Assembly: GCA_030435675.1 (NCBI GenBank) | Contig: CM059622.1 | Coordinates: 16,988,001 to 17,052,000, forward strand | Source: Steinernema hermaphroditum | Lineage: Eukaryota > Nematoda > Chromadorea > Rhabditida > Steinernematidae | Direction of reading: 5' to 3' | Length of the DNA: 64,000 bases | Shown: positions 30,263-41,052 of the stretch, in pieces | How the letters are laid out: each line of letters opens with the position of its first letter | How positions within the stretch are numbered: the stretch's first letter is position 1 | The notes under the pieces: model-generated | The model's database searches: none | The model's input: only the letters and a program-made list of their open reading frames with translations | What the model was told of the DNA's origin: nothing | Made by a program: the position numbers and the translations under genes

Positions 30263-33200
30263 TCAGATAACAACATTGCTGTTCAGTTTCCCGGCTTTGA
30301 ACTGTTCCGGCACCCGCGGGCAGTGACTCTGAAAAATATGACATTATGCGTGGCCTTCTCGGACGTATAGTGCCTTACATTTCTCTCGTGCCAGTTCTGC
30401 CATTTTGACAATGACTCCTTGTAGTTGTCGTACTTTTTACACCATTCACGCTGCACTGAGCGGAACTGATCGAGCGTTCGAGGCTGCGCGCAGTTCTCTC
30501 CGTCGACGATGAGTCGATACTCCACTATGGGCGTACCGTCGCTCGCCTGACATCTATACACGCCCGAATCCGTCACGGTTGCGTTCATGAGCACTAGGCC
30601 TCCGCCTACTGTGGAGATAAGGCGCTCGTTCTGCTCGATGGGTTCTTTCTCGAAGGTCCACGAGCTGGCTTCGGAATTACAGCGGAGGTGTGTCGCGTCG
30701 CCGGGGTAGATCTTGACGTCAGTGCTCTTTGCTTGGGAGGAACAACGGTCCGCAGAATTGGCATCGGGGATCCACCTAAACGAGGCAAGTAAAAATCAGG
30801 TCAAGACAAATAGACAAACGGAGAATCGAACGGAGAACTGCATGTGAGACAGCTCTTCTACATTCCAGACAGAAAAAGGATCGGTGGTGAAAATTTTGTA
30901 GACAGTGTCTATTTGAATTGTGAAATCCTTACCCGACAGCGGTCGAGTGAATTGCCTCCTTTGTGAAACACATTGCTCTGGCGATATTCCACGAGCAGTA
31001 CGGATCGAAGGCACATCGGCGGCAGTCATAGTGAGCTTCACATTGAGAAACCCGGTACTGCGAGACTCTAGCTTCATCGGCCACGAAGAGGTACTCGTTG
31101 GAGAGCAGTGAAATGTCGAAGACCTTATCGGAGAAGGGCAGCTTGAGATTGGAGAGATGGAAGCTCTTGACACTGGAACCACTCTCCCTCCAGTGAGCGA
31201 TCTTCAGAATCTCCGAGCGGCTTGGGACATAGACGAAGATGACATGCTTATTGTCGATTTTGTCAACGAGAATCGTCGAGAACTGAACGTCCCTCTGGTG
31301 GATGATCGGTTCGCCGCCCGGTACAGAATCCACCATCAGAAGGTGCGACTTCGCGAAGTGGAGATCGGCATCGGAGGTGTGTCTCGAGTCGGAGACGCAT
31401 TGTCCAGGTCGGTTATTGGGCACCTGCTCCGGGGGAGTTTGGATCCAGGCGGAAGTCACGGAAGGCTGTTCAGAGAAGAGGCCAGTGTCGAAGAGCCGGT
31501 TGATGTTGTTCAGGCTGAAGTGGCACACAGCGGACGCGACGAAGGGCGAATCCGCAGTCGAGAAAGAAGCGTAGAAGAAGGTGTCCGATTCGGACGCTAC
31601 TTTGTACACGGATTCTAAAGACACGGATCTTTAGCAAATGTCGTGCTTCAAGAAACACCTACGGATATGGTCGAAGTAGAACGGAAACTGCGAGGAAATC
31701 GAGCAGTTGAGGCGGGCTTTGACGTAGGAGGTGAACACCTGGCGAAGAACGTTCTTCCCGCCTAAGTCGTTCTACAAAAAGAAAAATTATTCCGTTTCGA
31801 AGACTTCTAGGTGAACCTTGCAAATCCTGGCGACCCTCGAATACACCGTTCTTCCACAGTTCTCGAACTCAACAGCCAATTCACGGAAAAAGAAGTAGAC
31901 GTATTGACCGACTTCGTAGGAGCCGACGAATTGGGGCTCTAAAGTTACCGTAATCCCTATTCATCCAGTCACTGTTTTCCTCGTACCGTTCAGCCACTTG
32001 GAGTCCGTGTAAATGGTGCGCATCGACGAATGAACCTCCTTGTTGTTGAACACAAGTGGCGGCCGATAGATCAAGTGGTTTTCAAGCGAGAGGCCAGTGC
32101 GAATTCCGGAGTAAATAGTCGGCAAGCCGTCGGGATTTCCAAATTCTGAAATTGGGCGCTTATTTTCCGCATTATTCACTCCGACTGACCAACAAAAACA
32201 GCCGTGGTGTTGAGATTATGATGCGGGGAGCATACACCAATTATGCTCTGAGGGATTTCGCGATCGCGCATCGTTAGCGCGTCTAGTTTGGCGATATGCG
32301 GTCGCATGGCCTGAGTGGTGCAGGCGAGAAGCGATCCGTCGGACTGAACGAAGAGGAGACGTAGCCATGAAGCGCATTCTGATGGGCTGTTTCCGGAGCG
32401 CTCGCATTCCGCCGTTTCTTCGGGGTCTCCTTTGAGCTCTCTGTCGGTGTACTGAAATGAAAAAATTACAGAATACATCAAATTGGGGGCAATTAAGAGA
32501 ACAATTCGAATCCTAGAACCTCATCAGCAAAGGTGACCTCCACACGTGCATCTAACGTTCGGACCGTCAAACACGTGATTTATCGTCTACCAGAAGGTTA
32601 CCAGACGGTATAACGAGATTCAGACAGACGTTTACCGTTTGTCAGTCTGCGTCAGATTATGGTTTAGCAGACGCTACCCCGAGACTCAGACAGTCTCTCT
32701 GTGCAGACACAAAAGCCCCATTTCAACTATCTTTTCATGCATAGCAAGGTCGCTCTCCCTATCTAAGAACATTTCCTTTTCTACAAAGGCGCCGGGCCAA
32801 TCCCATCTCATTTGTTTTCCCATCGAATCGAACAAAAAACGGACCACCCACTGCGAGCACCACAATAAAGCTTTCCCACAAACAAAAACCTACCAGACTC
32901 TCGCTTGAAGTGTCGTTCACATTGTAAATCCAGAGCCGAAAGATATGGTCGCGAGCGCCGACGTACAGCGAAGCCGACTTCGCGTCAACCAGGAGCTTCC
33001 GATATTCGATTCGGCCGGCGGAGAAGATATTATCTGTAATTAAGAGCGCAATAAAACCATCAAAGAAACAAGTCCCCCGTCACCCCGAGGCACGGTGGCC
33101 TTGAAACCACTTCATCAACGGCGACTAACGCCCTGCGACAAATAGGATTATGCGTGGAGCCTAGAAAGGACTACATGGCGACTACCATGGCGCTGATTAA

Positions 33201-33463
33201 ATAAACATTTGCTAGAACCTCAACAATTTATTGATCTACTGAAAAATCTATTTATACATATTATGTTGTTATCACAATGTAGAATGAAAGAGCGCCATCA
33301 CCAAACCAAGAAGCGAACAACAATATGTGCAAATCTCATTAAAATGTACCCGTGAAGAGAATTACAAATCACAAAGTTGGTTTTAACACATACCTGGCTG
33401 TAGCAATGATGCTGTACCGGTAGTGACGATAAGAATGAGCAATAAAAAAGGGGGCCACCACAT
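30263..33463 (-). CDS. mab-20-like: Secreted class-2 semaphorin (MAB-20/Sema2 type)
   Basis: Nine exons: 33394-33463, 32894-33033, 32190-32451, 31987-32145, 31817-31938, 31663-31771, 30933-31614, 30379-30775 and 30263-30328. All phases agree and give 668 aa. [18 protein letters not shown] is a signal peptide. The sema domain follows ([67 protein letters not shown]). Then a PSI domain ([19 protein letters not shown]) and one Ig domain (LRC to GVYRCQAS). The end is [15 protein letters not shown] with no membrane segment, so it is secreted. Such proteins signal through plexins in axon guidance and epidermal morphogenesis. The donor after exon 5 is GTTCAC, weak but required by the conserved RICKNDLGG. 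Confidence 0.93.
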
Positions 33464-33655
33464 GTTGGCGAAGAAGTGACCAGAGAATGCGTCAGTCAAA
33501 ACATGGACAACCCGAGAAAGTGGGCAAAGCGCGGAGACACACAGAGGAGGGACAGAACAACAATCGGAAGAACGCAAGAAAGGCAACCCTTCGCGCGCCG
33601 ATCGATGAGTCGGCGAGGGACGCGCGCACCGCCCACAATCGCCAAAGCCGCTGAA

Positions 33656-35512
33656 TCATGAAGACGCCGCCATCGAACGGTTGAGCAAGTGGTCAAGTGC
33701 CGACGTCCGCTGGCCAGCTGAGGCACGGAGAGCGTTTAGCACCGCAGAACCGTCGAATCCCATTCCGCACAGCTGCATGGCAGTGTCGCTGACGCCGACA
33801 ATTTTCTGCAATAATTAGGTGTCAAGGCGGCAGGACATAAGGCATTGCGCAACTGACCTTTTTCTCGTCAAAGTTGAAAGACTGGAGAAAGATGAGAGCC
33901 TCGGCTTTGTTAATCTTGATCTTAACCGAAAGGTTGTAAAGGGCTTTGACGAAGTAATCTAGCTGAAAAGAGAGATATTAGCTCTCCGTTCTTCACACAA
34001 TCTGCGTGTATTAGCCATGCCTATGAACAATCCGTCCCATATTCTCACCTTCATCATCTCGTCCGGGAGCAAATTTTCTTCACAATATTCAACGACCTCC
34101 CTGGGAAACTTTTTATCCCTCACAAGACGTTCTCCAGCGGCTGTTAGCGCCTTGGGAGAGGAAGCAGCTCCGCGTTGTGCCTGCATGGCAATCAAGGCTG
34201 GGGCTGATACGGTATTTGGCAGGGCAGTAGGTGCTGAAGTAGTCGGTTTTGTGTAGAGCGACGTAGAAGATGAGGTGAGCGCGCGGTTCTGACTCGGAGT
34301 GGCTGTTTCATCAGATCCCGATGGCCGCAAGAGCTTCTCTAGCTCTGCCTTGTCGTCGATCGTTTTCAGTTCTAGTAGGTCGAAGAGGTTCGTAGCCGAT
34401 TCAAAATCCTTGAAATCAAAACCATCGGCCTTCTTTGTGACTGTTGCCGGCAACGTCTCAGTGCAGCCATTTTCAACATTCGGCTTCGGCGCTGACCTCC
34501 TTTCCACAACTGTAGGCTTCAGAACGCCATCGGGGTAATAGATTGAGGCAGGAGGAACAGGACTACTGGTTGTGGATGAAGAAGACGACGTTGACGGAGC
34601 ACCTGACACTGGAACATTGCTGCTGTTGTTCCGAAGCTTTGTTTTAGCGGCTTCTTTTCTCCGCATGAGGACTTCATCGTATTCTGCTATCGCCTTCTTT
34701 TCCTTCGAGAAATCGTACTAAGAAATAAGATGTTGGTTAACACAGTCGAATTTGGAGACGCCCTTACTTGAACTGTAAGTATCCTAGGCTTCTCGATAAC
34801 GATTTCTGGAATGCACACCGTGGGTGGCGGCAAGATTTTTCGGAAATTGACTTCCAGCGGCACATCTCCGATGAATTCTGAAATAGTGAATACAGTTCAC
34901 GGGCAAAACACTGTACTTGTATCCAATTCAGGTACGTGGTATCAGTTCAGGTTTTCGGACAGAAAAAAACGGGTTTTTGAGTGATTTTTCGCTCGTGAAA
35001 CCAGTAAATCACATCGATCAGTGGCAGAACAAGAGCCTGTATTTGGTGACCGCGATAGAGATGCAAAATTTCTGAAATTCGATATGAGGCGAGCTAGAAA
35101 TAAACAGAAAACTTCATTCCACTGAGTTTTTGGATAAAAATCTATTTTTTTATGTTTTGAAGGTCGTCGCAAGGATCTTGACTAAATGACATAATTAGTC
35201 TAAATTCACGTAGCAACCTTTAATTTCCCAATTCAGTAGCTTTTTCCTTAATTTCAACTGAAAATCTAGCATTATTGCTGGATTTAAAACAAGCACGATT
35301 GCACACAAGTTGTGAAACTTTTAGAAAAAGCTGATATGTCGCACTAGTATTTTCACACAAAAAGGATTCATCTATGCTGAAAAACGGCTTCTTGAGATGG
35401 TGATTCATAACAAAATTGACACAGAAAGTGAAAATTGGACCCTATTGATGTGGAAATCATCGCCACGTATACACAATAGATGAAACAAACCTGATCTCGG
35501 ATGGGAAGACAT
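33656..35512 (-). CDS. UBAP1-like: UBAP1-like ESCRT-I subunit
   Basis: Five exons: 35491-35512, 34768-34877, 34049-34717, 33858-33962 and 33656-33805, 351 aa, all in phase. The N-terminus MSSHPRSEFIGDVPLEV plus YDFSKEKKAI matches the UMA region that binds the ESCRT-I core. The middle has FDFKDFESATNLFDLLELKT, nearly the same as the conserved FNLADFE..PFDNLELKT motif of UBAP1. The C-terminal part, with VVEYCEENLLPDEMMK and a UBA-like CGMGFDGSAVLNALR, fits the tandem ubiquitin-binding (SOUBA) domain. The protein sorts ubiquitinated membrane cargo at endosomes. The first coding exon is only 22 bases and the intron after it is 613 bp. Confidence 0.9.
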
Positions 35513-36366
35513 CTGTGCTGCAACTGCTGCTTCTCTCAGCGTCGCCGCAACAACATCAAACCTCTGAAATGGGTAAAACGATGAGCTGAACACGATCTTT
35601 CGGGTTTAATCGATTCAAATAGTCGCGAGTCGCCCGGACCGCCAGCCGCCCTCCCAAAAAGGTCGACGTTTCATAATCGGCCATACAGCGGAAAGTGAGT
35701 CACGCAGCGGAGCGATGGTGCGCCGGGGGACGCCACCGATTCGGAGAAGCTTCGCAAAGCCGATGGGGAAGAAGAAGAAGAGGGGGTGAAGCCGAGCTCG
35801 AGGAACAAAAGAGACAAAGAAACGAGACGACGGTCAGGTCGCTCGCGGCGGGACCAAAGAGAGGGCAGCTCGGGTGCGGGTTGACAAGTGGAGCGGTCGG
35901 TTTTTTGGGGTGCATTTTTGATGGACTGGATATCAACACTGACGGCAAGTTCAAGCAAAGCTGTTTCACATCCATAAAAATGGGTCACTCCGATTTATAA
36001 AAGAGCACAAACCTTGAAGAACATAGACCTTCAAGGACCAAGCCATTCATGGTCGTTTTCTTCCTAATTCCTATTATTACGTTTGTATGAAAAATAACCA
36101 CAAATAGAGATGACTTGAATCACCTGGGGAGGTGCATTAGGTGTAAATATAGCAATTGTATAGGAATAACTGCTGCAGTGAGAAAGCAAAAAAACTGAGT
36201 TTGTCCCCAATACCCTTTGTGACCTATTCTTTTTTGATTGAAACCATGACCTTTATGTAGAGTTTGTGACTGGTTAATCGAAAGATTTACTATGCATTAC
36301 ATTAAATCCACAATGTACAGGTAAGGATTGTTCGTCGCCACAAATCTTCTTGTGGTTCTTCTTCGT
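35513..36366. other. Intergenic; UBAP1 promoter side
   Basis: GC-rich, purine-biased 35640-35990 with open frames on both strands but no recognised product; probably promoter or 5' UTR of UBAP1. 36300-36366 is 3' flank shared by CC-tail genes. Confidence 0.4.
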
Positions 36367-36938
36367 CTAGCAGCATCGGCCGACCATCAAGGGCATCGCT
36401 GAAGTTGGAGATTTAGGATCGCTTTAAGGCTTATGAACTTACGATGTCCAGCACAGGGAATACAAGCCGGAGGTGGTGGAGGCGCCATCACGACCGTAGG
36501 CGGTGGTGGAGGGGCGAAGACCACTGGAGGAGGGGAGAGGACCATCGGCGGAGGGGCGCAGGCGACTCCGACACAGGGTGGGGAAGGAGGTGGAGCACAG
36601 GCGATTCCGACGCAAGGAGCAGGAGCCATGACGACCGGACGCGGTGGCGGAGGACGCACGAAGACCATCGGAGGGGGTGGACGGGCGCAGGCGACTCCGA
36701 CACAGGGTGGAGGCGGTGGAGGGGCGCATCCGATGACTCCGAAAAGGCACGGAGCGGGTGGAAGGGGAGCGAAGACAGGAGGCGGCGGAGCACAGGCGAT
36801 GCCTACACACGGGGGCGGTGGAGGGGGTGCCATCACCAGAGGAGGTCCACAAGCCACTCCGAGGCACGGTGGAGGCGCGAGGAACTGTGCCGAAGAGGAG
36901 ACGAAGAGGGCGACGAGGGTGACCCAGCTGAGGAGCAT
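36367..36938 (-). CDS. Secreted Pro/Cys-rich protein, CC-tail family member 3
   Basis: Exons 36443-36938 and 36367-36398, 175 aa. MLLSWVTLVALFVSSSAQF is a signal peptide. Modules C-x-G-[VI]-AC alternate with long proline runs; CVGIACAPPPP and CLFGVIGCAPPPPP recur. The phase-1 intron and last exon ending RCC-stop are the same as in member 1, and the 3' flank is shared. Divergent partner of member 4, with TATAAA on the minus strand at 37008-37013. Confidence 0.85.
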
Positions 36939-37378
36939 CTGAAACGAGCCGATGAGTGAATCCGAAGGGAGGGTGAAAGTGATAGATGTGGCCTAGAAGC
37001 GCCGACATTTATAGAGATCGGTGTGGATTACCGTCCTCAAGTAGTGGTCATTCTCTGATGTGTAATTAGCGCAGAAAATCGGCGTCGAACACTTCGCTAC
37101 AACGCTCCGCAAACAAATCGCGCTAAGAGCGACGATTTGGGGCAGGTCGTTGTCCACTTCAGTCGTGCGTTTTGGAGATCCCGGCTTCTCCGCGATCCTG
37201 CCTAACCGGACAAGATACCGTTCGCTGATATGACCGGACAGTTTTTGTACGCACGTAGAGGGTGGAGAAGTGCAAACAAACAAAACGCAACAAAACTCGG
37301 GGTATAAAAGCTCATCTTCTTCGAGACTCATCAATCGGCGGAGTATAGAGAGTCGTACCAACGGTTTTGTTTCAGAAG
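36939..37378. promoter_or_regulatory. Shared bidirectional promoter of CC-tail pair 2
   Basis: A minus-strand TATAAA at 37008-37013 and a plus-strand TATAAAA at 37303-37309 serve the two divergent genes. The block 37018-37135 is almost identical to the middle of the pair 1 promoter. The plus-strand part then differs, so the right half was replaced or has diverged. A TTTTGTTTCAG lies three bases before the member 4 start codon, a likely trans-splice acceptor. Confidence 0.7.
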
Positions 37379-38067
37379 ATGCTCCTCAGCTGGGTCACCC
37401 TCGTCGCCCTCTTCGTCTCCTCTTCGGCACAGTTCTTCGGGCCTCCACCGTGCCTCGGAGTGGCCTGTGGACCTCCTCTGGTGATGGCACCCCCTCCACC
37501 TCCATGTGTAGGCATCGCCTGTGCTCCGCCGCCCCCCGTCTTCGCTCCCCTTCCACCCGCTCCGTGCCTCTTCGGAGTCATCGGATGCGCCCCTCCACCG
37601 CCTCCTCCAGTGGTCATGGCACCTCCCCCGCCTCCACCCTGTGTCGGAGTCGCCTGCGCCCCTCCACCCCCTCCGATGGTCTTCGTGCGTCCTCCGCCAC
37701 CGCGTCCGGTCGTCATGGCTCCTGCTCCTTGCGTCGGAATCGCCTGTGCTCCACCTCTTTCCCCACCCTGTGTCGGAGTCGCCTGCGCTCCTCTACCCCC
37801 TCCGATGGTCTTCGTGCCTCCTCCGCCACCGCCTCCGGTCGTCATGGCTCCTGCTCCTTGCGTCGGAATCGCCTGTGCTCCTCCGCCGATGGTCCTCTCC
37901 CCTCCTCCAGTGGTCTTCGCCCCTCCACCACCGCCTACGGTCGTGATGGCGCCTCCACCACCTCCGGCTTGTATTCCCTGTGCTGGACATCGTAAGTTCA
38001 TAAGCCTTAAAGCGATCCTAAATCTCCAACTTCAGCGATGCCCTTGATGGTCGGCCGATGTTGCTAG
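37379..38067 (+). CDS. Secreted Pro/Cys-rich protein, CC-tail family member 4
   Basis: Exons 37379-37991 and 38036-38067, 214 aa. The first 40 residues, the intron, the last exon and the 3' flank are nearly identical to member 3 in inverted orientation, while the number of central modules differs (a repeated block around CVGVACAPLPPPMVFVPP). Signal peptide MLLSWVTLVALFVSSSAQF. The ending is RCC-stop. Confidence 0.85.
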
Positions 38068-38309
38068 ACGAAGAAGAACCACAAGAAGATTTGTGGCGAC
38101 GAACAATCCTTATCTGCACATTGTGGATTATTTAAGTAAATCTAAGCCCTATAGAATCCTCAGTGAAAAATTTGAAAAGGAACAGCTACGCTTCTTAAAA
38201 GGCCATGATTCATTGAAAATCCGTAAAAATCAAGGTGTTTAGCTATTCTGTATTTACAGTTATCATGGATATGTACAGACAAGTACGCCGATTACAGTAG
38301 CCTTCCACT

Positions 38310-38746
38310 TCAACAGCAGGGAAGGAAGAGAGGAGGGCTGATTCCTGAAAGACTCTTTCTCTTTTTTTTTAATCCACAAACTTACTCATGGCAGGAGTGC
38401 ACTGAATACAGAACATCGGTGGAGGAGGCGGTGGAGGCACAAAGACCCTCACTGGCGGTGGAGGAGGCGCGCATCCGACGACCCGGAAGAAGCACGGGGG
38501 CGGTGGTGGAGTGCAAGCTACTCCAAAGCAGGGTGGCCGTGGAGGAGGAGGGACGAAGACCATCGGAGGCGGAGGGCAGGCTATGCCAACACATGGAGGA
38601 GGCGGCGGTGGCGGAAGGAATACGGTAGTCTGAGGGGGGCAGGCTGGGCCGAAACAGGGTGGAGGGGGACAGCCTCCACCGGAGCAGAGGAACTGCGCCG
38701 AGGAGAGTCCGAAGAAGGCGATGAGCCACGGGATGAAACGAAGCAT
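38310..38746 (-). CDS. Secreted Pro/Cys-rich protein, CC-tail family member 5 (divergent)
   Basis: Exons 38386-38746 and 38310-38344, 131 aa. The signal peptide is MLRFIPWLIAFFGLSSAQF. Modules are CFGPACPP, CVGIACPPPP, CFGVACTPPPPP and CFFRVVGCAPPPPP. An unspliced reading stops at 38369 after MSKFVD. Splicing at GTAAGT (38385) to TTTCAG gives phase 1 and a last exon ending PCC-stop, exactly as in the other four members, so I prefer the spliced model. A TATA-like TATAAA on the minus strand lies at about 38777-38782. It stands alone, not in a divergent pair. Confidence 0.8.
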
Positions 38747-38749
38747 TGC

Positions 38750-39800
38750 TGCACAAAAACAGCTCGTCGCGAGGGGTTTATATCTGCGCGTCAAGTGGGC
38801 CGACGCAACATATCGCACAAACAAAGGCCGGTCGGCTGGAGTGTGGACAGCCGATACAGTTGGCACGTTGTAGAGACAAGATGTTTATTGGGTCCCGGAC
38901 CGGCCCTGCAGTCCTAAAAACAATAATAGGCTCACTTGTTCTCAGTCATGACTGGTTGTTTAGACTACGGTACGTCGTGAAGGGTTCTACGATAATTTTT
39001 TCGCGGACATCACCGCTCACCGATGGCATCAAAATCCCCTCCATAGAAGTCTTCCATCATCAGCTTCTATTCAAGGCCGCATAAGGTCACTGGAACTGTA
39101 TTTCACACGCAACATTTGAATCCCTCTTATCTGATCAGAAATCTTTAATAACGAATATTCCTAAGGATATGGAAGAACAATATCTTGCGAACAGAAGCGA
39201 TACGTCCTAGAGATGTCCGAAATCAGAAATCCGGCGCTTTCTGGTAAGGCCACTCTGTAGAAAGAGTCTCACATTTCCACGTATGATTAAATGAAGTCCA
39301 GGTCCAGCTCCAGGCTCAGGCCCAGGTCAAGTTTAGAAATGCCGATCGAGTCGAAAATCCGAACGAGTCCGGACTCGTTTTTAGAGTCGTTGGTATCACT
39401 GGTACGGTACGATCTTCTCTGAAGCTTCGCCCCATCCGGCGCTTACTTTTCTATAGCGGGACATTGATGACATCTCGTAGGCCATCTTACCCTCCAGGTT
39501 GTTGGCCGTGCACTTGATGAGGGTCGGTCATCTCGAAGTAGGCGGCGACAGCAGGAGGCATCGACCTTCGACCGGGGCTCCCGCTTGTCCAACAGTTCCG
39601 TGTCCTCCTACCCGACGTCCCGATTGAAGCGGTGGATTTGGCGTTCCTCCTTCGAGGGCACAGGAAGCTCCCATCATCAACTCCTATTCAAAGCAGTTTA
39701 TGGTCACATTTTTAATGTTTACAGACGACTCTTTTGTTAATCATCATATGTTAAAGTCTTTTATTGGATTCATAGCCAAGTACATTAGAATAAATGTGAT
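38750..39800. other. About 1 kb without a recognised gene
   Basis: A short CAGGTC/CAGGCC repeat occurs at 39298-39332. Segments near 39053-39087 and 39673-39708 resemble each other (CATCATC then CTATTCAA and GGTCAC). The region 39440-39665 reads partly like coding sequence on the minus strand but with stops. Confidence 0.4.
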
Positions 39801-39807
39801 GTAAAGC

Positions 39808-40974
39808 TTATGGTGTAAAGTATCCACTGGCCAAGCGCGGCGCCGGACACTGCTGACATGGCCATGGAGGGCCTGGTTTCCCAGTACGTCCTCTTTTTCC
39901 GCGGGCACCGTTTTCCCCTGGGGAACCTTTCCGGCCGACTTCCCCAGGTGGGCCTTGCGGACCATCAGTTCCTGAAACATCTCTTAAGCTGGTGTACAGT
40001 GACCAGCATTACCATCGATTCCGTCAGTTCCAGCCTGACCCTTGGGGCCTGGTCGCCCACGCGCTCCTTTCTCTCCCGGCTTTCCACGCTGCTTAGATAC
40101 GGTAACGAAGATCTTTCCCGCCGGGCCGGGCGCACCATGTTCGCCTCGTTTACCGGGGAATCCCTTTGGACCGACAGGGCCTGTGGGGCCACGTTCTGAA
40201 GGAGGCGCGTCGAGACCACCGCCGCCTGGCGTGCCGCGATGACCTCGACGTCCTTTGGGACCCGGTGGACCTGGAGGTCTAAATAAGAAGCAGAAATGTA
40301 TTCGAAGCATCAATCTGGGACTCCCAAAAAGTTGGTTCCCAGTGCAAGTCTTACCCCATGGGTCCAGCTGGACAATCTCGAACACACTCGAATGCGTTCT
40401 CGCCCTCAGCCGGACGACCGTCTGCGCCATTCTCGCCTTAAATCGTGTTTTTTTCATGAGGCTTGTCCTTGTCATACCCGGGATTCCATCGAATCCATCG
40501 AGAGCGTCTTCTCCTGGAAACCCTCTGGGTCCTGGAAGGCCAATGCAGCAGGCTGAAATGCATAGGGTGACAAAAGAACGGCAATAGGATAGGAAAGGCT
40601 AGCATGGACACTGCAAGCACAAAAACGACTGTTCTCCACTGGCAACCTACTAGCAAATCCATCCTCGTCGCTCTGCCTCTTGGCCCTCTCCCTTGACCTC
40701 TGTTTGATCGCGTCGATTCGCATTAATGAAGTAAACGCCAGAGTCTAAACAGAGAGGACGCCGATCAGTACAGTACACTTCGGTTCAGTCCACTCACAGG
40801 ACAATGTGTTTGGTTAGCTGTGCCGGCGGCGAGGGTCATCGCATGGAGAGCGATGGCCGGCGCCAGCGCCACCGAAAGGAGAAGCGCCACGAGCGAGGAG
40901 ACGAGAGCAAACACGACGTGGAGCCGCACACGGCGCTCCTCCTCTCTGCTCACAGATCCGAGCATCGGAGGCAT
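39808..40974 (-). CDS. Cuticle collagen
   Basis: Six exons: 40798-40974, 40651-40744, 40478-40552, 40355-40436, 40004-40278 and 39808-39971, 288 aa. The N-terminus has a single membrane helix (LHVVFALVSSLVALLLSVAL), as in nematode cuticle collagens. RSRERAKR, a furin-type site, comes before the triple-helical part. Gly-X-Y repeats start at GLPGPRGFPGED, are interrupted by a Cys-containing non-repeat block (FECVRDCPAG), and continue in two long blocks (GPPGPPGPKGRRGHRG onward; GPQGPPGEVGRKGSPG onward). It ends with a Cys pair (PCQQCPAP). These proteins are secreted by the epidermis and crosslinked into the cuticle at moults. Every exon phase agrees. Confidence 0.93.
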
Positions 40975-41052
40975 TACGCTCCACTGACTGTAATTTCTTG
41001 CTTTGACGGTCCTTAGCTCTAGGTGGATTTATTAGGATTTATTTATCGCCCA

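Noticed and set aside
38369..38746. Unspliced 125-aa version of CC-tail member 5
   Set aside because: The spliced form uses a consensus GTAAGT donor and restores the Cys-Cys-stop end shared by the other four members.
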